This document shows positions 17,781 through 26,475 of a stretch of 64,000 nt of DNA, in pieces. The translations under genes and the position numbers were made by a program. The stretch comes from JADKIH01 sp031385005 (lineage in GTDB: Bacteria; Bacteroidota; Bacteroidia; AKYH767-A; 2013-40CM-41-45): NCBI GenBank assembly GCA_031385005.1, contig JANNBB010000070.1:115508-179507 (forward strand), given 5' to 3'. Under the pieces are notes generated by a model that did no database searches, was not told the origin of the DNA, and worked only from the letters and a program-made list of their open reading frames with translations. The first letter of the stretch is position 1. Every line of letters starts with the position of its first letter.

Positions 17781-19376
17781 TTATAGATCAACTCTTAATT
17801 TTGTACGGACGCCCAGTTTGAAATCAAGTTTGTAATCATCATAAATTTCTATCATTGAGAATGGAGCATCTTTAGTAGTGATATCACCATGGATAATTAC
17901 TTTTTTAGCATTGAAGAGGTGTTGCAATTTGGCTCCTTTAAACGATTCATCTGTCATTCGTTTAGTTGGAATGGTTGTTCTGCCATCAGATTCCAACTCT
18001 GCTGATTCGATTAATCTGTTTTGGAAATGATCGATTAAAGAATCGAGTACGTTATAGTTGTCGTCAACAAAATAAACCTGTGTATAAACATTTAATGGGA
18101 ATCCATTCGCTACATTTAAACGGAAGATTACTGATTCCAATTCATTAATATCGCCTATACTGAAGTCAATCGTATCTTGTATGACAAATCCGGAAGCATA
18201 TCCTTTTAATGGAATTTCAAATTTAACATCGGCTTTAAACACGCTTGAATCGCTCATGAAATTGTAGGTAGGCAGTGGTGAATTGGTTCCTGCATCTAAA
18301 CCATAAGCAAAGTATCTTGGTGCTGAGTTAATGATTTGTTGAATATTACTGTTGTTCTTGTCGAATACAATATTAGTAGTAGCAGTTTGACCATACGTAA
18401 GCGGGTAGTCAATAAGTGGAGTAGGTATTGGTCCACTTAATGGAATACTTGTTCCATTTCCTAAAATGGCTGTAAGCGGATTTAAAACTGCATCCAATGG
18501 CATACCAAAACTATTCTCAAGACTTAATGTCATCTTTGGATCATCAAAGTATATTGATCCTGCTTGAATATTGTTGAAGACATTCAGATTCAAAGAATCC
18601 AAAGGCATAATAAATTCGCTTTGTCCGAAATAACCAAATAAACTAGCCGGAGTCATGGCATCGAATGAAGTAGTGATATCGAAATTTTTATTTAGTGTAT
18701 TTAAGGAGCTGTTCGAATTGTTAAATGTAAGTGTGTACACAATATTTAATTGATTGGGCATTCCACCAATGTTTGTTTTCATATTGTAACCGCTCAGATC
18801 AGCGATGTCCTGTGCATAAATAGTCTGACCTGTAAATTCAGTAAACGGAACATCTTTAGTGAAAGGCAGACCGTTTTTTGTTGCTTCAGGAATCGAAATG
18901 TTCAACACCCCACCATGAGGAATTTCAGAGGTGATGTTAATTCGTAAATCACCTTTTCTGAAAGTTAATGAATCGATTTGCTCTCCATTTGGAAATGTCA
19001 GCGGCATAACACGACTCACAGAGCGTGTCAAACTACCATCCTGATAGAGTGTGCTGCTGTCTGAATACGTAATCATCAGCGTTTGAGCATTCGATTGATT
19101 GACCGGCGTGAAAAACTCATAGCCATACTTCGAATAGATATTCGAACTATAAACAAGAGTTACCTGATGGTTGTTGTTTACCGATAACATTCCATTACTC
19201 GCACCGGTAATATCACCGATCGATAAATCTGAATGTATTAGCGGAATGGCAAACTCGGGTGACCATTCACCGGAAGTTACCTTGTTGAAGTCGAAGTCTT
19301 CCTGTTTTATACAACCATTAAAGGTTAATACTAAAGCCGAAAGCACAAGTAGTGTGTGTCTTTGAAAAATTTTCAT
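17781..19376 (-). CDS. large lipoprotein of unknown function
   Basis: 531 residues. The signal peptide ends with the lipobox LTFNGC (Cys at residue 22), so the protein is a lipoprotein. The mature part is beta-rich, with repeated [ST]xxFDxxTPxSLFGYFGQ-like strands and no catalytic motif. A region near residues 235-300 (FGYFGQSEFIMPLDSL) may interact with its barrel neighbour. I do not recognise a named family. It is the first gene of an operon with the DUF5723 protein, and joint function at the outer membrane is the best clue available. Confidence 0.65.
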   Translation of the reverse strand: MKIFQRHTLLVLSALVLTFNGCIKQEDFDFNKVTSGEWSPEFAIPLIHSDLSIGDITGASNGMLSVNNNHQVTLVYSSNIYSKYGYEFFTPVNQSNAQTLMITYSDSSTLYQDGSLTRSVSRVMPLTFPNGEQIDSLTFRKGDLRINITSEIPHGGVLNISIPEATKNGLPFTKDVPFTEFTGQTIYAQDIADLSGYNMKTNIGGMPNQLNIVYTLTFNNSNSSLNTLNKNFDITTSFDAMTPASLFGYFGQSEFIMPLDSLNLNVFNNIQAGSIYFDDPKMTLSLENSFGMPLDAVLNPLTAILGNGTSIPLSGPIPTPLIDYPLTYGQTATTNIVFDKNNSNIQQIINSAPRYFAYGLDAGTNSPLPTYNFMSDSSVFKADVKFEIPLKGYASGFVIQDTIDFSIGDINELESVIFRLNVANGFPLNVYTQVYFVDDNYNVLDSLIDHFQNRLIESAELESDGRTTIPTKRMTDESFKGAKLQHLFNAKKVIIHGDITTKDAPFSMIEIYDDYKLDFKLGVRTKLRVDL

Positions 19377-19497
19377 TGTTTCGTGTTTTAAAGGGACGTA
19401 GTAATTCCCTGCACGATCAATACGCCTGCAATTCTGAGTTGTTAAGCGATAATTTGTTCAAATATTACATCCGGATATGCACAGAAAAAGATTGAAA

Positions 19498-19524
19498 TGT
19501 GGATTATTTTCAAAATAACCCACA
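19498..19524. terminator. hairpin downstream of rnhB, possible terminator
   Basis: A perfect-looking hairpin with one mismatch: 12-base arms (19499-19510 and 19512-19523) around a single-base loop. It lies about 100 bases after the rnhB stop on the minus strand. The following T-rich stretch is interrupted, so terminator function is uncertain. Confidence 0.35.
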
Positions 19525-19621
19525 CTAAAAGTTAAATATGACTTCATTTTCTTGCAGAAATTAGCCTAAAAATCAATACAATATTTCCAAAAATATTTCG
19601 ATTATTTTAAATAAAAAACAA

Positions 19622-20245
19622 TTATTTCAGATCTAAAGTAAGTTGAGAATCTGAAATGTGAAAAGTTAAGCGATGAAAAGGAGAAAAACCTTTTTCTAAA
19701 ATTGCTTTGCGGTGTTTAAGTGTTCCATATCCTTTATTTTTGCTCCATTCATATTGAGGATAATCGCCGTGAATTTTTTCCATGAAATCATCCCGGTATG
19801 TTTTAGCTAAAACGGATGCCGCTGCAATGGACATATAGATTCCGTCGCCACCTATGATGCATTTGTGGTCTATGTTCCTGTATTTATTAAACCGATTTCC
19901 GTCTATTAATAATAACTCAGGTGTAACTTTTAATTGAGAGATGGCACGATGCATGGCTAAAAAAGATGCCTGAAGAATATTTATTTTATCGATTTCTTCA
20001 TGTGTTGCAAATGCGACTGACCAGCAAATTGCTTCGCTTTCGATAATGGGACGAAGTTTGAATCGTTGATCGGCAGTTAGTTTTTTTGAATCGTTTAATA
20101 ATGGGTTTTTAAATGTCTGTGGTAAAATTACAGCGGCAGCGTAAACCGGACCGGCTAAACAACCTCTTCCGGCTTCATCACAACCGGATTCTAAAAATTG
20201 ATTACTATAGAATTTCTTTAACATTCCTGAATCAAATATATTCAA
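19622..20245 (-). CDS. rnhB: ribonuclease HII
   Basis: 207 residues, normal for RnhB. The enzyme removes ribonucleotides and RNA from RNA/DNA hybrids, using a DEDD metal site. The motif GCDEAGRGCLAGPV holds the first Asp and Glu; LLIDGNRF carries the third acidic residue, and SVLAKTYRD the fourth. The C-terminal part YEWSKNKGYGTLKHRKAI is typical. Start: the ATG at 20245 gives a short leader before the conserved block; a second Met at residue 8 is also possible. It lies 69 bases downstream of the glycosyltransferase gene on the same strand and may be co-transcribed with it. Confidence 0.95.
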   Translation of the reverse strand: MNIFDSGMLKKFYSNQFLESGCDEAGRGCLAGPVYAAAVILPQTFKNPLLNDSKKLTADQRFKLRPIIESEAICWSVAFATHEEIDKINILQASFLAMHRAISQLKVTPELLLIDGNRFNKYRNIDHKCIIGGDGIYMSIAAASVLAKTYRDDFMEKIHGDYPQYEWSKNKGYGTLKHRKAILEKGFSPFHRLTFHISDSQLTLDLK

Positions 20246-20314
20246 TAAACTGTTTAGTATTATTAAAATAATTATAACCTTTAAAATTGAGACTTTTCAA
20301 TTTCTATATGAAAA

Positions 20315-21436
20315 TTAAATGGATTTCTCGACTGACTTCCAAAGTTCTTCAGCAGTTTTTTGCCAACTGAAAAACTGATGACGTACATTTCCTTTGGCAA
20401 TAAGGGAATTTCGTAAAGATGGATCAGCATAGAGCTTTGACATAGCATCAGCAATTGAATCAACAGAAAAAGGATCACACAATAAAGCAGCATTTCCGGA
20501 AACTTCAGGCATAGATGTTACATTGGAAGTGATTACAGGAACTCCGCATCGCATAGCTTCAATGATAGGAATGCCAAATCCTTCGAATATCGAAACGTAT
20601 GTGAGTGCGAAAGCTGATGCAGTTAATTTTATCAAATCTTCTTCCGAAACTCTTCCGGTAAAAACAATGTCATCTTTAAATTGCATGGATTTGAAAACAG
20701 TTTCCATTTCCTCTGTCCACCACCGTTTTTGTCCGGTCAATACCAAACGCAAAGGTGAGCTTGTCGAACCCTTAAATTTATCAAATGCCCGTAAAAGATT
20801 CGCTATATTTTTACGCTGATGCAAAGCACCAACGAATAAGAAATAAGGATTCCCATTCGTAAATCGAGCATGTGTTTGCCGGATAATTTCTTCTGATGCC
20901 GGAATAAATTTTTCCGAAACACCATTGTAAACAACATCTATTTTTTTTTCATCTATAAGATATTTATTTATAACATCCTTTTTTGTGAATTCAGAAACAG
21001 CAGCTATTCTTTTTGCCTTTTCAGCATATTTAGGAAAGTAGTAGCGATAATAATGTCTATTGAGAAAAGGTAAATCACCAGGAAAATGTTCGAAGTTTAG
21101 ATCGTGAAACACAGCTAGGGTAGGGGTTTTCGACGAAAGTGAGAGATAGCCATCGGTACTAATGAATAAATCGGGGTTGTATTTTTTGAAAACAGGAGGC
21201 AAAGACCATTCATGCCACAGATACCATAAAAGCGGATGTCTGGCCGGAGGAAAAACAGAAACGGGAATGATGTTTGCTGAAAAAATAAAGGACGGATCAA
21301 ATGGGCGATCAAACAGAAAAACAAATTCATGCTCCGGGTGCATGGTAGTCATCCTTTTCATTGTTTCATAGGTAAAATAGCCAATGCCTTCCATTTTATT
21401 TCGGATGAGCATTCGTGTATTTACGGCTATTCGCAT
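20315..21436 (-). CDS. glycosyltransferase family 4 (GT-B)
   Basis: 373 residues from the ATG at 21436, which gives the usual GT4 opening MRIAVNTRMLI; the frame is open 16 codons further. The fold is two Rossmann domains. The donor-binding half shows FVGALHQRKNI (about residue 205) and the EX7E motif FEGFGIPIIEAMRCGVPVI. The family uses nucleotide sugars with retention of configuration, building lipopolysaccharide or exopolysaccharide on the cytoplasmic face. The exact sugar cannot be read. It is near a polysaccharide export block, which supports that role. Confidence 0.85.
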   Translation of the reverse strand: MRIAVNTRMLIRNKMEGIGYFTYETMKRMTTMHPEHEFVFLFDRPFDPSFIFSANIIPVSVFPPARHPLLWYLWHEWSLPPVFKKYNPDLFISTDGYLSLSSKTPTLAVFHDLNFEHFPGDLPFLNRHYYRYYFPKYAEKAKRIAAVSEFTKKDVINKYLIDEKKIDVVYNGVSEKFIPASEEIIRQTHARFTNGNPYFLFVGALHQRKNIANLLRAFDKFKGSTSSPLRLVLTGQKRWWTEEMETVFKSMQFKDDIVFTGRVSEEDLIKLTASAFALTYVSIFEGFGIPIIEAMRCGVPVITSNVTSMPEVSGNAALLCDPFSVDSIADAMSKLYADPSLRNSLIAKGNVRHQFFSWQKTAEELWKSVEKSI

Positions 21437-21754
21437 GGGCTTATGAATTTTCCGGACATTTTCCTGCCGAAACCTTGGAAACAAAATTTGAATTTATTCG
21501 AATTGAATACTTTCATAATTTTTACAAACCTATAATTTTACTTTCAAATACCAACAAAAATATAGCAATAGAATAGTAAGTTTAATGCAATATAAATTCT
21601 CGATTTTAGCTAACGAGCAGGATGAATGAAAGGTCGCTGAAGACAGGTATTACAAGCCGTATAAGAATAACCAACATTTGGCTTGTTAATAAATGTCGAA
21701 GCTTTCATTCCGGTAAGCATCTACTGCTGATGAAAATGAGTATTTTTGTAAGCA
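21437..21754. other. divergent promoter region between glycosyltransferase and LpxD-like gene
   Basis: 318 bases between two divergent genes, with no credible reading frame. On the minus strand TAGGTTTG (21525-21532) matches the Bacteroidota -7 consensus TAnnTTTG about 90 bases before the glycosyltransferase start. On the plus strand TATTTTTG (21741-21748) matches the same box but lies only six bases before the LpxD-like start, which would mean a leaderless transcript. Neither has a clear -33 element. Confidence 0.35.
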
Positions 21755-22693
21755 ATGAAATTTCCCTCCCCAGTTACATTAAAGGAGCTTGCCGAATTGA
21801 CGCAGACAAGCATTATCGGTAATGGCGATATGTTGGTTTCCGGAATCAATGAGATTCATAAAGTGGAGTCAGGTGATATTACATTTGTTGATCATCCAAA
21901 ATACTACGATAAGGCTCTTGGATCTTCGGCTAGTTTTGTAATTATTAATAAAGATGTTCCTGCTCCCAAAGGCAAAGCATTGTTGTTTGCAGAAGATCCC
22001 TTTTCAGTTTATATAGCTATTGTAAAAAAGTTCAGGACCTTTGTTGCTGCAAAAGTAGCCATCAGTCAAACCGCAATCATTGGAAATGGTACAATAATTC
22101 AGCCGGGTGTATTTATAGGGGAAAATGTTAAGATTGGGAAAAACTGCATACTTCATTCCAATGTTTCGATTTATGATCATTGTGAAATCGGTGATGAGGT
22201 GATTATTCATGCCAATACAGTGATAGGTGCTGACGCTTTCTACTTTAAACGTCGTCCGGAAGGGTATGATAAAATGTTATCCTGCGGAAGAGTGTTAATT
22301 CATAATAGAGTTGAAATCGGAGCATCCTGTACAATTGACAAAGGTGTTTCAGGGGATACTATCATCGGCGAAGGTTCGAAGCTGGATAATCAGGTTCACG
22401 TCGGACACGATACCGTTATCGGAAAAAATTGCCTGTTTGCCGCACAGGTAGGTATTGCAGGAGTTGTCACTATTGAAGACGACGTAATCCTATGGGGTCA
22501 GGTAGGAGTACAAAAGGATCTGACGATTGGAAAAGGAGCTGTTGTGCTCGGTCAGTCCGGTATTCCTAAATCCATCGAGGGAGGAAAGACTTACTTCGGA
22601 AGTCCTATTCAGGAGGCCCGTGAAAAAATGAAGGAATTGGCATTGATGAAACAAATGCCTCAAATTATTGAAAAGTTAAAAGGAAAGAAATAA
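21755..22693 (+). CDS. LpxD-like acyltransferase (left-handed beta-helix)
   Basis: 312 residues. The N-terminal 100 residues resemble the LpxD uridine-binding domain (VSGINEIHKVESGDITFVDHPKYY and ALLFAEDP). Then come hexapeptide repeats of a left-handed beta-helix (about 105-270, e.g. IGNGTIIQPGVFIGENVKIG). The presumed catalytic His is in NQVHVGHDTVIG and is followed by FAAQVGIAG, as in LpxD. LpxD transfers a 3-hydroxyacyl chain to UDP-3-O-acyl-glucosamine in lipid A synthesis. This copy is a little short and its N-domain diverges, and Bacteroidota genomes often carry a second, main lpxD, so a specialised paralogue is possible. A phosphatase gene follows after two bases. Confidence 0.75.
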   Translation: MKFPSPVTLKELAELTQTSIIGNGDMLVSGINEIHKVESGDITFVDHPKYYDKALGSSASFVIINKDVPAPKGKALLFAEDPFSVYIAIVKKFRTFVAAKVAISQTAIIGNGTIIQPGVFIGENVKIGKNCILHSNVSIYDHCEIGDEVIIHANTVIGADAFYFKRRPEGYDKMLSCGRVLIHNRVEIGASCTIDKGVSGDTIIGEGSKLDNQVHVGHDTVIGKNCLFAAQVGIAGVVTIEDDVILWGQVGVQKDLTIGKGAVVLGQSGIPKSIEGGKTYFGSPIQEAREKMKELALMKQMPQIIEKLKGKK

Positions 22694-22695
22694 GC

Positions 22696-23949
22696 GTGTC
22701 AAAACAGCAAAAGGATATATCGCCGGGACCAATCATTACCGATTTACAAACTGAGTTGCAGGTTAAAAAAACTCAATTGCATTGGTTACTCCAGATTACG
22801 AAGGCGATTAATTATAATTTCAGCACGAAACAATTATTGGATGTTTACGAGCATGTTTTGCATAGTCAGTTAAAGGTTGGAAAGTTTGCTCTGCTAATTA
22901 AAGAAGATACATGGAAGTGTGTCATTCTTTCCGGTATAGAAATGGGTTTAAAAGAATTCGATATGGAGTCGATGCTTATCGAATTAAACAAATTGCATAA
23001 TTTAGAAACGGAGCATGAGCTATGGATTAAATCTTTTGATACCGTCCTTCCCGTTTATCACAAAGATCAATTACTTGCATATGCATTGGTTGGTGGAGTT
23101 TCTAATTCGGTCATTCCTAAAAAGAATGAATTGTATTCATTTATTCATACCATTTCAAATTTGATTGTTGTCGCAATCGAAAACAACCATACTGCAAGGG
23201 AAAGGATGAGACAAATTGGTATTCGAAAGGAATTGGAATTAGCGGCACAGATGCAATCTATGTTGTTTCCCGTTAAATTGCCAACGAGCGACAAGTATGA
23301 AATTTATGCCACTTATTTACCGCATCAGGAGGTTGGAGGTGATTACTATGATTTCATTCACATCAATGATAAGGAATTTATTTTTTGTATGGCAGATGTG
23401 TCGGGTAAAGGAATTGCAGCGGCTCTGCTCATGTCTAATTTTCAGGCAAACTTGCATGCACTCGTTCAACATAACTATTCGCTTATTGAATTGACCCGGC
23501 TGTTAAACGACAAAGTATATGCAAGCGCCAAAGGTGAAAAGTTTATCACTTTTTTTATTGGCAAATACAATTCTCAAAACAGGCAACTTCATTATATCAA
23601 CGCCGGACACAATCCGCCTTTTCTCATACATGAAAAAGTAGTTTACATGCTGAATGAAGGCAGCACCGGATTAGGAATGTTTGATACATTGCCATTTGTT
23701 AACCAAGGTAATGTTTTCATTCCTCCGAACGCTATGTTGCATTGTTATACAGATGGCGTGACAGACGTTGAAAATGAAAATGGAAAAGAATTCGGCATGC
23801 AGCGATTGCACGATTTCCTTACAGAAAGAAAGCAGATGCACAACATGCAAAAACTTCACAAGGAGTTAATCGATTCTTTATCCGACTTCAAAGAAAACAA
23901 AGGATACACAGATGATATTACGCTGATGAGTTGTTGGTTTAAAGCATAA
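22696..23949 (+). CDS. PP2C-type (SpoIIE) serine phosphatase with N-terminal sensor region
   Basis: 417 residues from a GTG start, two bases after the LpxD-like stop. Residues about 25-170 are a GAF-like region (LDVYEHVLHSQLKVGKFALLI). A short helix (RKELELAAQMQSMLFP, about 180-195) links to the SpoIIE/RsbU phosphatase domain with its metal-binding motifs: VGGDYYDF, ADVSGKGIAAALLM, NAGHNPPF, YTDGVTD and YTDDITL. Such enzymes dephosphorylate anti-sigma antagonists in partner-switching control. No anti-sigma factor or STAS protein is nearby. The tight spacing suggests that it is co-translated with the acyltransferase. Confidence 0.85.
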   Translation: MSKQQKDISPGPIITDLQTELQVKKTQLHWLLQITKAINYNFSTKQLLDVYEHVLHSQLKVGKFALLIKEDTWKCVILSGIEMGLKEFDMESMLIELNKLHNLETEHELWIKSFDTVLPVYHKDQLLAYALVGGVSNSVIPKKNELYSFIHTISNLIVVAIENNHTARERMRQIGIRKELELAAQMQSMLFPVKLPTSDKYEIYATYLPHQEVGGDYYDFIHINDKEFIFCMADVSGKGIAAALLMSNFQANLHALVQHNYSLIELTRLLNDKVYASAKGEKFITFFIGKYNSQNRQLHYINAGHNPPFLIHEKVVYMLNEGSTGLGMFDTLPFVNQGNVFIPPNAMLHCYTDGVTDVENENGKEFGMQRLHDFLTERKQMHNMQKLHKELIDSLSDFKENKGYTDDITLMSCWFKA

Positions 23950-23963
23950 TCGTTGCCCAATTC

Positions 23964-24030
23964 AATCTGAAATCTGAAATCGTACATCTGAAATCTGAGA
24001 TCAGATCTAAAATCTAAAATCCCAATCGTA
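23964..24030. repeat. degenerate AATCTGA tandem repeat between convergent genes
   Basis: A run of about nine loose copies of a 7-base unit (AATCTGA/AATCTAA) fills the gap between the phosphatase and O-antigen ligase genes. A short 6-base-stem hairpin overlaps the ligase stop (24031-24047). The arrangement is not CRISPR: units are contiguous with no spacers. Confidence 0.7.
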
Positions 24031-24038
24031 AAATCCTG

Positions 24039-25502
24039 TTAGGATTTGGATGGAAGAGAATCGGCTATGTTTTTCGGGTTTTCATTGTGATAAACATCCA
24101 TAGAAACGAGCATGGCAATAAAAGCCCAGAAAGGAACAGAGAGTTTATCTGTATCTAAAAAATTGTTCAATGTACCATGGACAAAATAGGTGATTAATCC
24201 CATTAAGATTCCCATAGTAAGCAATCGGATTTTAGGATCCTGACAGGTTGAATAGAGAATAGTAGATCGGTAAATTACGGTAATCACAATTAAAATTACA
24301 GCCAACATGCCCAATACACCTTCTTCAGAAAGAGGGCCGATGTATTCGCTATGTGCATTTCCCATGTTCCCGGCATTTGTGCTGATGATAGTCATTTCAT
24401 TCGATTTCTGGAATGAAGCATAATTGAACTGATAAGTTCCGGGTCCCCAACCCCAAAATGGTTTTTGTTCCCACATACGTATGGCGCTATTCCATCGATT
24501 GATACGTTCGAGGTTAGATGCATCAGTAGAAATATTGGAAATGGAACGAATATGTTTATTGAAGTCTGTTGCTGAATCTTGCCTGTTATTTTCCAGTTTC
24601 ATGAAAATGTCAGTTCTGAAAATGAGAAATGCGGTGATCAATGTTATCAGGATGATCAACACATTGTAGAATTTTATTTTGAAGAAATAAACGAAATAAA
24701 CGAGCATTGCGACAATGAGACTCAGCCAGGCAGCACGGGTATAGGAGAGGATGATTGCGGTAATTAATATACATGACATAAATATAGCGATGTACCGTTC
24801 CCGTATTGATGAATAACGATCACGGCTGAATGCTATCATAGGAGGAATAAATAAGGCCAATACGGCAGCATATGCTGTGTGATCATTATAGAAAGGATAC
24901 ATGACCCAGTGGGCAGCTTTTTGTGTCCAGTTGTTTTCGGCATGCCTGAATATTGTATAGCTCATAACAAACAATAGTGTTCCTGCATAGAGCCAAACAA
25001 ATTTCTTTATGTTTTTTAGTTTACGGAACAATTGGGTTCCTAAAAAATAAAAAGGAACAATAAACCAAAGCTGGGAAACGAAATGCTTTAAGGAAACAAT
25101 AGGTAGCGTGCTCGTCAATGAAGTAATAAACATCCAAACAAGGTGAAATCCGATGGCCAATGTAACAGGATGATAGCTAATCCTGCGATCGAATCCTCCT
25201 TCAAAAATAAATTTAAAAACAAAAATTAATAAAATCCCGAACATGAGTGGTTCTCCGGGTAGGCTTAATGCGGGACCACTGGCTTTATCGTTTACAACAA
25301 TTGCGAGCGGAGTAAAAAATGCAATGATAAGTAGTATCGTATCCAGCGAAAAAATTGATAAATAAACGACCAATGCTACAAGTGGAAGTAGAGCAATCCA
25401 ATATGCTTCTTTAGCAAGCAAAAAAAGTCCGGTGGCAATAAAGCAAAACATAATGCCATAAAACCACTTCAACTCTGTATTTACTGGAACGAGCTTGTTC
25501 AC
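24039..25502 (-). CDS. O-antigen ligase / polymerase family protein (Wzy_C)
   Basis: 487 residues with about twelve membrane helices. The large periplasmic loop holds the Wzy_C/WaaL signature: WGWGPGTYQFNY, then NAHSEYIGPLSEEG, with a conserved Glu/His pattern. Members either polymerise repeat units (Wzy) or ligate them to an acceptor (WaaL). The two cannot be told apart by sequence, but the Wzz genes upstream favour a polymerase. Its start overlaps the upstream Wzz stop by four bases (ATGA), so these are translationally coupled. The C-terminus is a short cytoplasmic tail. Confidence 0.82.
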   Translation of the reverse strand: MNKLVPVNTELKWFYGIMFCFIATGLFLLAKEAYWIALLPLVALVVYLSIFSLDTILLIIAFFTPLAIVVNDKASGPALSLPGEPLMFGILLIFVFKFIFEGGFDRRISYHPVTLAIGFHLVWMFITSLTSTLPIVSLKHFVSQLWFIVPFYFLGTQLFRKLKNIKKFVWLYAGTLLFVMSYTIFRHAENNWTQKAAHWVMYPFYNDHTAYAAVLALFIPPMIAFSRDRYSSIRERYIAIFMSCILITAIILSYTRAAWLSLIVAMLVYFVYFFKIKFYNVLIILITLITAFLIFRTDIFMKLENNRQDSATDFNKHIRSISNISTDASNLERINRWNSAIRMWEQKPFWGWGPGTYQFNYASFQKSNEMTIISTNAGNMGNAHSEYIGPLSEEGVLGMLAVILIVITVIYRSTILYSTCQDPKIRLLTMGILMGLITYFVHGTLNNFLDTDKLSVPFWAFIAMLVSMDVYHNENPKNIADSLPSKS

Positions 25503-26455
25503 TCAGCAATATTTTTCTTCGTATTGAATATCAAGAGTATCATGAAAGCGAGCAGGAGGGAAGAGCCGACTGAAGCCAACACGATTATCCAACGAACTGG
25601 ATAAGCTTTTTTATCGGATGGAAATGGTTGGGTAACGACGTTCGCATAGGTGAGCTTTTTATACACATCTCTGTAAGCAACATCATAAGCATTTTTTAAA
25701 TCGTTGTAGGTACCACGAATTCTCCACAAGTGTTCTTGGAGTGCATTGTATTCAGAACCTTTTTCGGTGAGGTTTTGTATGATTTGTTTAGATTCGTTTA
25801 TTACCTTATTGTTGTTGGAGGTCAACCCACGCATATAAGCACGCGTAACTTCTTTTGATTGTGATTTATAATCGAGTAAACCATACTTCATGCTGTAATC
25901 TTTGATGAGATTATCCATGGAATCCATTTCCAACTTCTTCTTTTTATATTGTTCTTCAGTAATAATCATAACCTCCAACGATTTTTCTACTTGCAAATTC
26001 CGCGCTTTGACGTTGAAATAATGAATAATAGAATCGACTATGCTTGAAGCGATCTTAGGATCAGTATCGAAAGCAGTAATTTCCATCGACTCGTATTCGG
26101 TCTTTTTAATGGTAATATTTTCATCGTAGAGTTTATAGATCAAGCTTTGATAGCTCTTGACTTTATTCGTATCAATGTCGTAATGTGCATAAAGATTAAA
26201 TTTGTTTATTACCTGATTTCGAATATCATAGGATTGTGTAATTTGAAGCATCTGCTCCGTTGCACTCTCTGTAGAATAGGCAATGAGATTGGAAGGATAA
26301 ATGAGCGCAAATGATTTGTACTTGGGTTTAATAAACAGAGGGGAAGAGAAAAGAATCGACCCCAGCAAACTTACAATTCCAACGAGGATAAGATGTTTTT
26401 TCCACTTGAAAATTAACTTTAGTAGATCTGTAGAATTAAAGAATTTATTATCCAT
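25499..26455 (-). CDS. Wzz-like chain-length determinant (copy 1)
   Basis: 318 residues with the PCP topology: a membrane helix near residues 18-38, a large periplasmic alpha-helical domain (about 40-290), and a second helix (about 295-315) with the proline-containing approach KAYPVRW. Motifs: KPKYKSFALIYPSN after helix 1, and EYESMEITAFDTDP. Such proteins set the chain length of surface polysaccharides by acting with the polymerase. No tyrosine kinase domain is fused. It overlaps the polymerase gene and follows a second Wzz-like gene by 20 bases. Confidence 0.82.
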   Translation of the reverse strand: MDNKFFNSTDLLKLIFKWKKHLILVGIVSLLGSILFSSPLFIKPKYKSFALIYPSNLIAYSTESATEQMLQITQSYDIRNQVINKFNLYAHYDIDTNKVKSYQSLIYKLYDENITIKKTEYESMEITAFDTDPKIASSIVDSIIHYFNVKARNLQVEKSLEVMIITEEQYKKKKLEMDSMDNLIKDYSMKYGLLDYKSQSKEVTRAYMRGLTSNNNKVINESKQIIQNLTEKGSEYNALQEHLWRIRGTYNDLKNAYDVAYRDVYKKLTYANVVTQPFPSDKKAYPVRWIIVLASVGSSLLLAFMILLIFNTKKNIAE

Positions 26456-26475
26456 GAACTTTTCGAATCGATTAT

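Noticed and set aside
21622..21822. Short plus-strand frame overlapping the start of the LpxD-like gene
   Set aside because: It is out of frame with the conserved acyltransferase and has no homology; the LpxD start is better supported.
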